Positions 45,304 through 54,604 of a stretch of DNA of 64,000 bases are shown piece after piece. The notes beneath the pieces were generated by a model. It worked only from the letters and a program-made list of their open reading frames with translations. It had not been told where the DNA came from and searched no databases. Position 1 is the first letter of the stretch, and each line of letters starts with the position of its first letter. The stretch is from an uncultured Thermomicrobium sp. (GTDB lineage: Bacteria; Chloroflexota; Chloroflexia; Thermomicrobiales; Thermomicrobiaceae): assembly GCA_938028665.1 (NCBI GenBank), contig CALIMB010000020.1, positions 1 to 64,000 on the forward strand, written 5' to 3'. Made by a program: the position numbers and the translations under genes.

Positions 45304-47817
45304 ATGTATCTGCTTGATCAGCCAGATGCAGCGTTAGAGTACCGACGGCAATATCGAGGGCTGATCGGTATTGCGAGCAAAGTGCCGCTGCGTGATCGGG
45401 CAATGCTTAGCCTGGTTTATACGCCGGGAGTCGCCGAGGCCTGTCGCGTCATCAATCAGGACGAAGTCGCCTCCTTCGATCTTACTGGGCGCGGCAACAC
45501 CGTGGCGATTCTCACCGATGCCTCGGATCTGTTCGGGCCAACCCGGGCTCCGGTTGAGGCAGCTTTGCCACTGCTCGAAGCCAAGGCTGTGCTTTTTAAG
45601 ACATTCGCTGGCGTAGACGCTGTCCCGATTGGTGTCGATTTGGCGAATCCCTTGGAGATTGTTGAGGTTGCTCGTTCTCTGATTCCAACCTTTGGCGCGA
45701 TCTGCCTTGACCACATTCGGGCCCCTCACAGCTTCACAATTCAGGATCACCTGGAAAAGGCTGCACCAATTCCCGTCTTCTCCAATCAGCATCACGGGAC
45801 AGCGATCCTGGTACTTGGGGCGCTCAAGAATGCGCTGGAGGTTGTCGGCAAGCGGCTGGAACAGGTGCGAGTAGTGATCGCTGGCGCTGGTTTGGCCGGG
45901 ATCGGGGTCGCGCGGTTGCTGACCCGCGTCGGGGTGAAGGATCTTATTGTCTGCGACCGTGCGGGTGCGATCTACCTGGGGCGGCCATACCGGATGAACT
46001 GGGCCAAGGCGTACTTGGCCAAGGAGACCAATCCGGAGCGGCGGCGTGGCTCACTCGCTGAGGTGTTGAAGGGGGCGGACGTCTTCATCGGGTTGGCTCG
46101 GGGAAACATTGTAACCCCGGAGATGATCGCCGCAATGGCTCCCGACCCGATTGTCTTCGCCCTTGCTCTGCCGTTTCCAGAGATTGACCCAAATCTCGCG
46201 CGTCAGGCTGGTGCCGCGGTCGTAGCGACCGGCCGCTCGGACTATCCGAATATGATGGATGTGTCGCTCGTCTTTCCGGGAGTCTTCCGTGGACTGCTGG
46301 ACTCGGGAGCACGGAATATTCGTTTGCGCACCTTGGTCTACGCTGCCGAGGCGCTGGCGAGTCTTGTGCCGCCACAGCAACGGAGACCAGAGCATATTGT
46401 GCCGCAGATCTTCGACTTCCGAGTTGCCCCAGCCATCGCGGCTGCAGTCGTCCAGGCAGCACTTGAGACTGGCGAGGCGACGCGACAGGTCGAGCCGCAG
46501 CAGGTGGCCGAGAATACGCGGCGGTACATCTACGAGGGAGCTTTTGAACCTCCACGGGTGAGTTCGCGGCGTCCGCGTTCCCTAAACGAGCAGGCACTTG
46601 ACCTCCGGAGACGGTATCGCGGTGTGTTGGAAATCCGTAGTAAGTTACCTGTTCGTGACCATCATATTCTGAACCTACTCTATCTACCGCCAGCTGCACT
46701 TGCTCCCGTCGACGAGGTGCGCCAGCATCGTGAGGCGGTCTACGATCTCACCGTCAAGGGGAATCTTGTGGCCATTGTGACTGACGGGAGTGCTGTGCTC
46801 GGCCTTGGTGACATCGGACCGCAGGCGGCGTTGCCGGTGATGGAGGGAAAGGCCGTTCTGTTCCAGTCACTGGGTGGTGTTGAAGCCTTCCCGATCTGTA
46901 TCGCCGAGCGTGATCCACAACAGATCGTCGACATCGTCGTAGCAATCGCGCCCTCGTTTGGTGGCATCAACCTCGAAGATATCTCGGCTCCGCGATGCTT
47001 CGAAATTGAGGCGGCCCTTAAGGAGCGCCTCGATATGCCGGTCTTCCACGATGACCAGCACGGAACGGCAATTGTGGTGCTTGCCGGGCTCATCAATGCC
47101 TGCAAGCTCCGCGGGACGCCGCTGAGTGAGGCGAGAGTGGTAATTAACGGTGCAGGTGCGGCTGGAATTGCAACCGCCAAGCTGCTCTTAACGTATGGGG
47201 TTGGTGATCTCATTCTGTGCGATCGGCATGGGACCATCTACCGCGAGCGTGAAGTGGGAATGAATCGCTACAAGATGGAGATTGCTCGCCTGACAAATAA
47301 GGCGGGTGTGCGCGGCGGGCTGGCTGACGCACTGGTTGGAGCCGATGTGTTTATCGGGCTCTCCAGCCCCAATATTCTCTCTCCTGAGATGATCCGCACC
47401 ATGGCTCCTCACCCCATTATCTTTGCCCTTGCAAATCCCGATCCCGAAATTCTGCCCGATCTCGCCCTTGAGGCCGGTGCGCTGGTGGTGGCCACCGGCC
47501 GCTCTGACTTCCCGAACCAGGTCAATAACTCCCTTGCCTTCCCCGGGGTCTTCCGAGGCGCCCTCGATGTCCGTGCCCGGGACATAAACGATGCAATGAA
47601 ACTGGCAGCCGCGCAGGCAATCGCGGAGCTCGTCACGCCACGTCAGCTCTCACCGCAGTTCATTATCCCCGATAGTCTCGACCTCAATGTTCCTCCAGCA
47701 GTCGCTGCTGCAGTCGCACGGGCTGCAATGGAAACCGGGGTGGCCCAGGTGCAGGTCGATCCGGATGAAGTAGCCGCGCGGACGCGGGAGCTGTTGTACG
47801 AAGGAGTGCGCCACTAG
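45304..47817 (+). CDS. Tandem two-domain malic enzyme
   Basis: Oxidatively decarboxylates malate to pyruvate. 837 residues, twice the ~400 of small bacterial malic enzymes, because two homologous copies (about 1-415 and 430-837) are fused. Copy 1 keeps the substrate loop VYTPGVAEACR (Tyr39) but has lost the metal site: LDHI replaces LEDI (near 135) and SNQHHGTAI replaces HDDQHGTAI (near 160). Copy 2 keeps EGKAVLF, NLEDISAPRCF (near 556), HDDQHGTAIV (near 582) and NPDPEI, but its substrate loop has become LYLPPAALAP. Both keep a dinucleotide fold (GAGLAGIGVARLL and GAGAAGIATAKLL). There is no phosphotransacetylase domain. Confidence 0.92.
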   Translation: MYLLDQPDAALEYRRQYRGLIGIASKVPLRDRAMLSLVYTPGVAEACRVINQDEVASFDLTGRGNTVAILTDASDLFGPTRAPVEAALPLLEAKAVLFKTFAGVDAVPIGVDLANPLEIVEVARSLIPTFGAICLDHIRAPHSFTIQDHLEKAAPIPVFSNQHHGTAILVLGALKNALEVVGKRLEQVRVVIAGAGLAGIGVARLLTRVGVKDLIVCDRAGAIYLGRPYRMNWAKAYLAKETNPERRRGSLAEVLKGADVFIGLARGNIVTPEMIAAMAPDPIVFALALPFPEIDPNLARQAGAAVVATGRSDYPNMMDVSLVFPGVFRGLLDSGARNIRLRTLVYAAEALASLVPPQQRRPEHIVPQIFDFRVAPAIAAAVVQAALETGEATRQVEPQQVAENTRRYIYEGAFEPPRVSSRRPRSLNEQALDLRRRYRGVLEIRSKLPVRDHHILNLLYLPPAALAPVDEVRQHREAVYDLTVKGNLVAIVTDGSAVLGLGDIGPQAALPVMEGKAVLFQSLGGVEAFPICIAERDPQQIVDIVVAIAPSFGGINLEDISAPRCFEIEAALKERLDMPVFHDDQHGTAIVVLAGLINACKLRGTPLSEARVVINGAGAAGIATAKLLLTYGVGDLILCDRHGTIYREREVGMNRYKMEIARLTNKAGVRGGLADALVGADVFIGLSSPNILSPEMIRTMAPHPIIFALANPDPEILPDLALEAGALVVATGRSDFPNQVNNSLAFPGVFRGALDVRARDINDAMKLAAAQAIAELVTPRQLSPQFIIPDSLDLNVPPAVAAAVARAAMETGVAQVQVDPDEVAARTRELLYEGVRH

Positions 47818-48257
47818 TCGGTCAACGACCAAGACAAACCGACCGGATGAGGTGAGCCAGCAGAGATCGAACGCCCCGTGGGAACCGGTTGGTTCTGTCC
47901 TTGCAGGGAACTCCCGGAGTCTACCCTTCGTGTTATCTGCGCTGGTACCGGAGCTACCACGTGGCTTTGTAACCCTGAGAGAGCGGTCGCAAGGGCACCC
48001 ATGGCGATGCATGTACCGGAGCTACCACGTTGCTTTGTAACCGCAGGGCTTCAAAGAACGCTTTCTCAAATGGTGGAAACGAGTCACGCCAGTGCAACAG
48101 ACTGGCTCGCTCATTGAGGAGATGGATCGCAGGGTGAGCGTGTAGCGCGTCCATTTGTGTAACCCCGGGAGAATGGACTGTTATGCACGAGGTTCTCCGC
48201 TGGGTGTCGTGTCCCGCCCGGTAGTGACTTGGTCCAGATTGGACAGCATCAGGCGTG
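47818..48257. other. Convergent intergenic region with direct repeat
   Basis: About 440 bases between two convergent genes. No gene is supportable. It contains the 30-bp repeat pair annotated separately. No intrinsic terminator was recognised. Confidence 0.5.
47945..48042. repeat. 30-bp direct repeat, 68-bp period
   Basis: Copies at 47945-47974 and 48013-48042 differ at one base (position 19, G/T). Each begins GTACCGGAGCTACCACGT and ends GCTTTGTAACC. Similarity stops sharply at both ends, and the 38-bp interval is unique. In form it is like two CRISPR repeats around one spacer, but there is no third clear copy, no leader and no cas gene in the window. A weak partial echo ends at GTGTAACC near 48164. 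Confidence 0.75.
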
Positions 48258-51068
48258 TTAAGCAGCTGTCCGGGTGAGGTTCTGACGGGGAGATTGCGTG
48301 GCGAATGGTTCGAGATCACTCGTCTCCCAGGAATCGTAGCGCGGCCACCGCCGTCGCAACCACTTGTGGATTTCCACGGCGATCAAAATCGTCAGTGCAA
48401 CTGCCACGATGTGTGGCCAAATCTCTCTGGGGATGGGTTGGACACGCAGGACAAGTTGGGTGAGCGGGATGTAGAGCGCGGCGACGTGGAGGCTCAACGC
48501 CGCAAGGACGGAACCAAAGAGCATACGGTTGGAGAATGGATTCATTCGCAACAGCGAGCGGGTGGTCGAGCGGGCGTTGCCGACCTGGAAGTTCTGGAAG
48601 ATCACCATTGTGGTGAGGGCGACGGTGCGAGCCAGGTCAACCGAGCCAGTGGAGCGAAGCGTCCAGTCGAACATGTAGAGTGTGCCTGCTGCCATGATGA
48701 GACCACTCAGAAGGGTCCGTTCCCAGAGGAGTGGCGAGAGGAGTCCCTCGCGGCGTGGGCGAGGCCGGCGCCGCATCAGTCCCGGTTCTTTGGGTTCAAA
48801 GGCCATAGCGACATCTTGCAGGCCGTTGGTAACAAGGTTGAGCCAGAGGAGTTGTGCCGGGTAGAAGGGTAGAGGCCAGTTAAACAGGATGGCAAAGGGA
48901 AGAACAAAAATCATGGCTGCGCCGGTCGAGATGAGAAAGAAGGTCGCTTTGCGCAAATTGTCAAATGCTCCGCGCCCTTCTTCGACCGCTGCCACAATGG
49001 TGACGAAATTATCGTCGGTGAGCACGATATCGGCCGCTTCCCGTGCCACGTCAGTGCCACTTTTGCCCATGGCTACACCGATTTCCGCGGCACGGAGCGC
49101 TGGGGCATCGTTGACACCATCGCCAGTGACGGCAACCGTCTCACCATTGGCTTGCAAGGCACGGACAATGCGAAGCTTCTGTTCTGGCTCAACGCGGGCA
49201 AAGACGGAGACCCGCTGCACCACCTCACAGAGTTCCTGATCCGACAGACGCTGGAGTTCGCGACCAGTCAGGACACCGCTTTCACGTTCAGCGATTCCCA
49301 GGTGCTCGGCGATTGCCGCCGCAGTTGCGGCATGATCGCCAGTGATCATTACGACCCGGATACCGGCTGCACGACACTCGGCAATCGCTTCACGGACACC
49401 TGGGCGTGGTGGATCCCAGAGTCCCACAAGGCCTAAAAAGGTCAAGTTACGAGGTTCAAGCAGTTCTTCCAGGCGTTCAGCTGCCTCGCTACTGATGGTT
49501 CCTGCGGCGAAACCGAGAACGCGCAATCCGCGGCCAGCAAGTTCGTGTGCTGCTGCAAGAATTCGGTCGGTTTCAAGTGGGGTGATCCCAGTTGGGCTTG
49601 CCCAAGTTGTACACATCTCCAAGATACGCTCTGGTGCACCCTTAGCAAAAAGGTGCAATTCATCTCCGACCCGTGCGACAACTGCAGCAAAACGCCGCTC
49701 TGGCTCAAAGGGAACGACAACAACCGTTGAGTACAGGCTCTCAATCTCCTCTCGAATGAGACCTAGCTGCATTCCAGCCACAAGGAGCGCGATATCTGTC
49801 GGATCGCCAAGACCTTCCAGTTGTTGGTCAGTCTCATCGGACACGGCCAACGTCGCCTCATTAGCCAGAATGCCAGTCAGTAGCACGCGGGTGACTGGTG
49901 GCAGCTCCCAGAAAGTACGTTCCCGAACCTCGTGTATGGGGATGTGCAAGAGCTCTGATGTGCTTCGCTCCTGTGTAAGCGGGAAAACCTCCCCTGCTGC
50001 CCAGACTGAGTGGGCGGTCATCCGGTTCTCGGTGAGTGTGCCTGTCTTGTCAGACCCAATGACGGTTGTACTCCCCAGTGTCTCCACTGCAGCGAGCTGT
50101 CGAACGATGGCCCGGCGCCGAGCCATTCGCTGGGCACTCACGGCCAAGACCAGCGTGAGGACGATCGGCAGCCCTTCCGGTACGATCGCCACGGCAGCGC
50201 CGACAGCAAACTTGAACAACAAAACCCACGGGTCGCCGCGCAGGAGACCAAAGGCGCTGATGACGGACACACCGATGACAACGAACAAGGCGACCAACCG
50301 TGCAAATCGGGCCATCTGTCGTTCAAGTGGTGTCTGTGGCTGGATCTCGTGGCGGGCTAGTTCTGCGATTTTGCCCAGTTCTGTCCGGCTTCCTGTTGCC
50401 ACCACCACCCCGACGCCCCGGCCACTGGTGACGATTGTTCCGAGGTAGGCCATTGAGCGACGATCGGCTAGGGGTGTATCGGCAGCAACGGGCGATACGT
50501 GCTTGACGACAGGAACCGACTCACCAGTAAAGACTGATTCGTCGACCATGAGCGCTGTCGTCGCCAAGAGACGCAAATCAGCTGGGACACGAATCCCTGA
50601 TTCAAGGAGAACGATGTCCCCTGGAACGAGTTCGCGAGCGGGAAGCTGTTGCTCCTCGCCGTCTCGGACAACGCGAGCCCGCGGGCTTAAGAACTGCATC
50701 AGCGATCGGATCGCCTGCTCAGCACGGAGTTCATGGAATGTCCCGAGGGTTGCGTTGATGAGAAGCACGGCGAGAATCACACCACTGTCGATCCACTCGC
50801 GGAGCGCTGCTGTGATGAGTACCGCGATGAGGAGGACATAGATCAGCGGGCTCTTAAACTCTCGCAAGAAAATGCGTAGTGCATTCGGCGGTCGGATGAC
50901 CTCGAGTTCGTTTGGTCCAAACTCAGCGAGCCGCCGTTTAGCCTCAGATACCGAGAGTCCTGCTTCAGAAGTACCGAGCAGCTCCAGGACGCGCTCTGGT
51001 GGTAAGGCGTGCCATGGGTGCGCCTTAATCAGTTCAGGAGTGGTTGGTGTAGTCGTGGTCTCGGTCAT
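48258..51068 (-). CDS. P-type cation-transporting ATPase (P2-like)
   Basis: 936 residues, ten expected membrane helices, an ATP-driven cation pump. Seen: N-terminal cation-ATPase domain (WHALPPERVLELL), TGESVPV (near 180, dephosphorylation), VPEGLPIVLT (membrane helix 4), the phosphorylated Asp340 in SDKTGTLTENR, KGAPERIL, and TGDGVNDAPALRAAEIG. The helix-6 ion site reads NLVTNGLQD where SERCA has an aspartate in NLVTDG, and the helix-5 glutamate of Ca pumps is missing, so the ion is uncertain. The ATG follows AAGGTAAC. Confidence 0.92.
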   Translation of the reverse strand: MTETTTTPTTPELIKAHPWHALPPERVLELLGTSEAGLSVSEAKRRLAEFGPNELEVIRPPNALRIFLREFKSPLIYVLLIAVLITAALREWIDSGVILAVLLINATLGTFHELRAEQAIRSLMQFLSPRARVVRDGEEQQLPARELVPGDIVLLESGIRVPADLRLLATTALMVDESVFTGESVPVVKHVSPVAADTPLADRRSMAYLGTIVTSGRGVGVVVATGSRTELGKIAELARHEIQPQTPLERQMARFARLVALFVVIGVSVISAFGLLRGDPWVLLFKFAVGAAVAIVPEGLPIVLTLVLAVSAQRMARRRAIVRQLAAVETLGSTTVIGSDKTGTLTENRMTAHSVWAAGEVFPLTQERSTSELLHIPIHEVRERTFWELPPVTRVLLTGILANEATLAVSDETDQQLEGLGDPTDIALLVAGMQLGLIREEIESLYSTVVVVPFEPERRFAAVVARVGDELHLFAKGAPERILEMCTTWASPTGITPLETDRILAAAHELAGRGLRVLGFAAGTISSEAAERLEELLEPRNLTFLGLVGLWDPPRPGVREAIAECRAAGIRVVMITGDHAATAAAIAEHLGIAERESGVLTGRELQRLSDQELCEVVQRVSVFARVEPEQKLRIVRALQANGETVAVTGDGVNDAPALRAAEIGVAMGKSGTDVAREAADIVLTDDNFVTIVAAVEEGRGAFDNLRKATFFLISTGAAMIFVLPFAILFNWPLPFYPAQLLWLNLVTNGLQDVAMAFEPKEPGLMRRRPRPRREGLLSPLLWERTLLSGLIMAAGTLYMFDWTLRSTGSVDLARTVALTTMVIFQNFQVGNARSTTRSLLRMNPFSNRMLFGSVLAALSLHVAALYIPLTQLVLRVQPIPREIWPHIVAVALTILIAVEIHKWLRRRWPRYDSWETSDLEPFATQSPRQNLTRTAA

Positions 51069-51177
51069 CTTGTTACCTTTTTGATATATGAGACTCAGCC
51101 TTGAGCAGCCGACAGTGTAGGAGCAGCTTTACCCGACCTCCTACGGTATCACGCAACTGTTGCATTGTGGCCGGCCG

Positions 51178-52539
51178 TTACCTGTTCCCACGAGCGACAG
51201 CCTTGAGCACGTCGTGACGGGTCACAATCCCCACAAGCTTTCCCTCCCGCACGACGGGGACATGTCGGACGTTGGCTGCCACCATCCGCTCAGCCAATTC
51301 ACCAAGTGACGTCTCTTCGGTGACAACGACCTCGGGCGGCTGTGCCACCTCGACGGCCTTGAGCTGCCGGGCTTCGGCGTAGATCTGCTCGATCCCCTCC
51401 GGGCTAACCCAGCGTCCAAAGAGCTGTGGGGCGCGGAAGGCAGAAAAAGGAATTGGCCGCTCTCGAGCGAGAAAGTCCTCTTCCCGTAAAAGGCCGATCA
51501 GGTGTCCCTCCGTGTCCACAACTGGAATCGCACCGATCTGGTGCTTCAACATGAGCTGCGCCACTTCCTCAAGTGTAGCCTCCGGCCCCACCGTAACTGG
51601 ATTTGGCGTCATGATGTCGCGCACGCGGAGCTGTTGCGTAGCAGCCGGTGGCTGCTCTATGTGCTGGCGCACCGCTTGAGGGCGGTGTAACAGCAACGGA
51701 ACAGAGGTGGTGTGGAGAACGTGTTCCGCCGTTGAGCCAAGCAGGACTCGCCGGACACCACTCAACCCGTGCGTACCCATGGCGATGAGGCCGGCTCGTC
51801 GTTGTAGAGCCTCTTGTACGATCGTCTCAGCTACTGACCCGTGTCCCATGCTCCAGGTCACCCGATGGCCGCGTTCTCGTAGCTGTTGCGCGATACGCTC
51901 AAGATAGTGCTCCCATCGAGCCGGCTGGTCCGCATTGGTGAGAACATGGAGAAGATGGAGGTCGAGCGGTTCATGCCCCTGACCAAGAAGGGTGAGTGCC
52001 ATCTCCATTGCCTCTTCGGCGAGCGACGAACCATCGAGGGGAATAAGAACCGGGGAGAGGTTCACTGGTGCGTTTGGTGCAGGTACCGGAATTCCTGCAC
52101 GAACAACAATCGCTGGTTGCTGCGCGTGCTGCACAACACGAAACGTGATACTTCCCACCAACAGGCGCGATAGCCCAACGCGACCGTGGCTGCTCATAAC
52201 GATGGTGGCAGCCCTTTGGTCATTGGCAAAAGCAACAATCTCTTTGGCCGGCTCTCCAAGAAGGACTTCGACGCGCGTACGTACACCGTCTACAGCAGCA
52301 GCAAGACGGTTGATCCCTTGCCGCCGTTGCTCGAGCCAGCGCTGAATAAGGCGTTCCACCTGCTCGCCCTCAGCTTCCAGGTACGAACGGAGTGACTCGG
52401 TAATCTCGACGACTGAGAGCAGGACAAGCTCGCTTGCCAGTCGCTGGGCAATCGCTCGACCGTACGGAAGAGCACACTGTGTGACGCGCTCAGGATCCAA
52501 ATAGGTGGGTAGTACTGGCACGATTACCGGCCCTGCCAT
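51178..52539 (-). CDS. Double universal-stress plus CBS-pair protein
   Basis: 453 residues: two UspA-type domains (about 5-150 and 160-290), each ending in the nucleotide-binding pattern SSHGRVGLSRLLVGSI and GTHGLSGVRRVLLGST, then two CBS domains (about 310-453; VRDIMTPNPVTVGPEATLEE and VRHVPVVREGKLVGIVTRHD). It likely senses adenine nucleotides and controls partner proteins. The ATG at 52539 is preferred over 52548 because GGGGAGGG would touch the latter. It lies upstream of, and on the same strand as, the cation ATPase (109-base gap), so may regulate or be expressed with it. Confidence 0.88.
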   Translation of the reverse strand: MAGPVIVPVLPTYLDPERVTQCALPYGRAIAQRLASELVLLSVVEITESLRSYLEAEGEQVERLIQRWLEQRRQGINRLAAAVDGVRTRVEVLLGEPAKEIVAFANDQRAATIVMSSHGRVGLSRLLVGSITFRVVQHAQQPAIVVRAGIPVPAPNAPVNLSPVLIPLDGSSLAEEAMEMALTLLGQGHEPLDLHLLHVLTNADQPARWEHYLERIAQQLRERGHRVTWSMGHGSVAETIVQEALQRRAGLIAMGTHGLSGVRRVLLGSTAEHVLHTTSVPLLLHRPQAVRQHIEQPPAATQQLRVRDIMTPNPVTVGPEATLEEVAQLMLKHQIGAIPVVDTEGHLIGLLREEDFLARERPIPFSAFRAPQLFGRWVSPEGIEQIYAEARQLKAVEVAQPPEVVVTEETSLGELAERMVAANVRHVPVVREGKLVGIVTRHDVLKAVARGNR

Positions 52540-53029
52540 GGACTCCATCCCTCCCCGTCCTCACCGGCACCTCCGACCTCGTCTCGTCCAAGCCTAGCAT
52601 GCCTGGGCTGGCTCGTCGGCAGGTGAACCAGTATTCGGAACCATCACAAAGTTTTCACTGTGCACCATGAGTGCCATCCACTGGATGGAGAGTTTGCTCA
52701 GGGCTTGATATTCGTTGTGACACACCGGTTCTGCGCCTACCCACGCTGCTCTTGCTGCCTCACTCCCTCAGGGGTGAGCCACCTGTGGTAATCGGGCATG
52801 AGTCGTAGACGTACGCAGTCTCTCCAGGAGAGAACGAAGTGTTCTCGTTGCTCGTCGATCGGGTGCAGCACGAAAAGTCTGGCGCTTTGGTCGTGGCAGA
52901 GCTCGTCAAAAAGGATCGTGTAGAGTAATGGGGTCATCGCGACTGCGTCCGGCGGGTGTCCGCTGAGGAGCGTCGGGACAAGGCCTGAAGATCATGCGCC
53001 ACTTGTAGGTTCTGTCGAGGGGGTCGGGA
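52540..53029. other. Divergent intergenic region
   Basis: About 490 bases between divergent genes. Besides one doubtful small frame on the minus strand (listed separately) nothing was recognised. No cobalamin riboswitch was evident upstream of the mutase. Confidence 0.45.
52737..52937 (-). CDS. Doubtful small hypothetical protein
   Basis: 66 residues. The composition looks protein-like (a hydrophobic start LLYTILFDEL, then an acidic/basic mix with DEQREHFVLSWRDCVRLRL). There is no convincing ribosome site and no family match, and it lies in a region of no other function. Could be a real orphan gene or chance. Confidence 0.3.
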   Translation of the reverse strand: MTPLLYTILFDELCHDQSARLFVLHPIDEQREHFVLSWRDCVRLRLMPDYHRWLTPEGVRQQEQRG

Positions 53030-54604
53030 ATGACAACCGCAGATGTCCGACGCGTGGTGACCGATTCGGGGATCGAGATTGCTCCAGTGTACCGCGAGAC
53101 TGGGCGCCCGCCCGAGCCGGATCCCGGAGAGTATCCCTACACGCGCGGCATTCACCCGACGATGTACCGCGGAAAGAAATGGACGATCCGTCAGTACGCT
53201 GGCTACGGCTCGGCCGAAGAAACGAATCGTCGCTTCCGACTTCTCTTGGAGCGTGGCCAGACAGGGCTCAGCGTCGCCTTCGATCTTCCGACTCAACTCG
53301 GGTACGACTCTGACCATCCGCAAGCGCGGCCAGAAGTCGGGCGAGTTGGTGTGGCCATCTCGACGCTGGATGATATGCGCCGGCTCTTCGAAGGGATTGA
53401 CCTGGGGGCAGTGACCACCTCCATGACGATCAACGCTCCGGCGGCTATCCTCCTGCTGATGTATCAGATCGTTGCCGAGGAGCGAGGGGTTGACCCAAGA
53501 CAACTACGGGGAACGATTCAGAACGACATTCTCAAGGAATACGCCGCGCGCGGCACATACATCTTCCCTCCTCGCCCCTCAATGCGACTGGTGGTTGATA
53601 CCTTTGCCTACTGCAAGGAGATCCTCCCGAACTGGAATACGATCTCGATCAGTGGTTACCACATCCGTGAGGCTGGGGCGACCGCCGTCCAAGAAGTCGC
53701 CTTTACCCTTGCCAATGCGATTGCCTACGTGCGAGCAGCGATCGAGGCGGGGCTTGCGGTGGATGAGTTTGCGCCGCGACTCAGCTTCTTCTTTGGCGCA
53801 CACAATAACTTTTTCGAGGAGATTGCCAAGTTCCGTGCTGCGCGGCGGATGTGGGCCGTGATCATGCGCGAGCGGTTCGGTGCCCAGAATCCGCGCTCGT
53901 GCATGCTCCGCTTCCACACCCAAACCTGCGGCTGCACGCTTACCGCGCAGCAGCCGCTAAACAACATCGTGCGCGTCGCCTATCAGGCTCTGGCGGCCGT
54001 GCTCGGAGGTACTCAGAGCTTACACACCAATGCGTATGATGAGGCCCTTGGGCTCCCGACTGAAGAATCAGCAACGATTGCACTGCGTACGCAACAGATC
54101 CTGGCGGAAGAAACCGGCGTGGCCGATACAGCTGACCCACTCGGTGGCTCCTACTTCGTCGAGGCGCTGACTGACGAAGTGGAGCGACGAGCGTGGGAGC
54201 TCATCGATGCGATCGAAGCGATGGGTGGTGCGGTCACAGCAATTGAGCGAGGCTGGATCCAGGCGCAGATCGCCGAAAGCGCCTACGCGTGGGAGCAAGC
54301 GGTGGAGCGCGGCGAGCGCATCGTCGTCGGAGTAAACCGCTACCAGGACACGATGCCAGTGCATGTACCGGTGCATCGGCTCGACGAGACAGCGGTGGAG
54401 CGCCAGATCCGACGTGTCCAGGAGTACCGTGCTCGGCAAAGTCCCGAGCGCGTGGCGCGGGCGCTCGACCGGGTTGAGCAGGCCGCGCGGAGCAGCGAGA
54501 ATATGCTGCCAGTGCTCCGGGAAGCGCTGGTAGCTGGCGCGACGCTGGGACAGATCTGCGGGCGGCTGCGGCAGGTGTGGGGCGAGTACCGACCGCGCTT
54601 CTGA
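53030..54604 (+). CDS. Methylmalonyl-CoA mutase-type large subunit
   Basis: 524 residues: the TIM-barrel substrate domain without the cobalamin-binding domain, which must be on a separate small subunit not in this window. Seen: [14 protein letters not shown] (33-47), [37 protein letters not shown] with Arg186 (equivalent to the CoA-ester carboxylate-binding arginine) and SGYHIREAG with His211 (catalytic). At the place of the usual active-site tyrosine (RGxYxTMY) there is His42. Methylmalonyl-CoA is the likeliest substrate since the arginine is kept, but a different acyl-CoA mutase is possible. Confidence 0.9.
   Translation: MTTADVRRVVTDSGIEIAPVYRETGRPPEPDPGEYPYTRGIHPTMYRGKKWTIRQYAGYGSAEETNRRFRLLLERGQTGLSVAFDLPTQLGYDSDHPQARPEVGRVGVAISTLDDMRRLFEGIDLGAVTTSMTINAPAAILLLMYQIVAEERGVDPRQLRGTIQNDILKEYAARGTYIFPPRPSMRLVVDTFAYCKEILPNWNTISISGYHIREAGATAVQEVAFTLANAIAYVRAAIEAGLAVDEFAPRLSFFFGAHNNFFEEIAKFRAARRMWAVIMRERFGAQNPRSCMLRFHTQTCGCTLTAQQPLNNIVRVAYQALAAVLGGTQSLHTNAYDEALGLPTEESATIALRTQQILAEETGVADTADPLGGSYFVEALTDEVERRAWELIDAIEAMGGAVTAIERGWIQAQIAESAYAWEQAVERGERIVVGVNRYQDTMPVHVPVHRLDETAVERQIRRVQEYRARQSPERVARALDRVEQAARSSENMLPVLREALVAGATLGQICGRLRQVWGEYRPRF

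Noticed and set aside
47945-48042. Call as a CRISPR array
   Set aside because: Two copies only, no leader and no cas genes; other loci in the window show the same spacing with unrelated sequence.
49342-50448. 368-codon frame on the plus strand
   Set aside because: Antisense to the P-type ATPase; composition dominated by Ser, Arg and Pro, as expected for a shadow.
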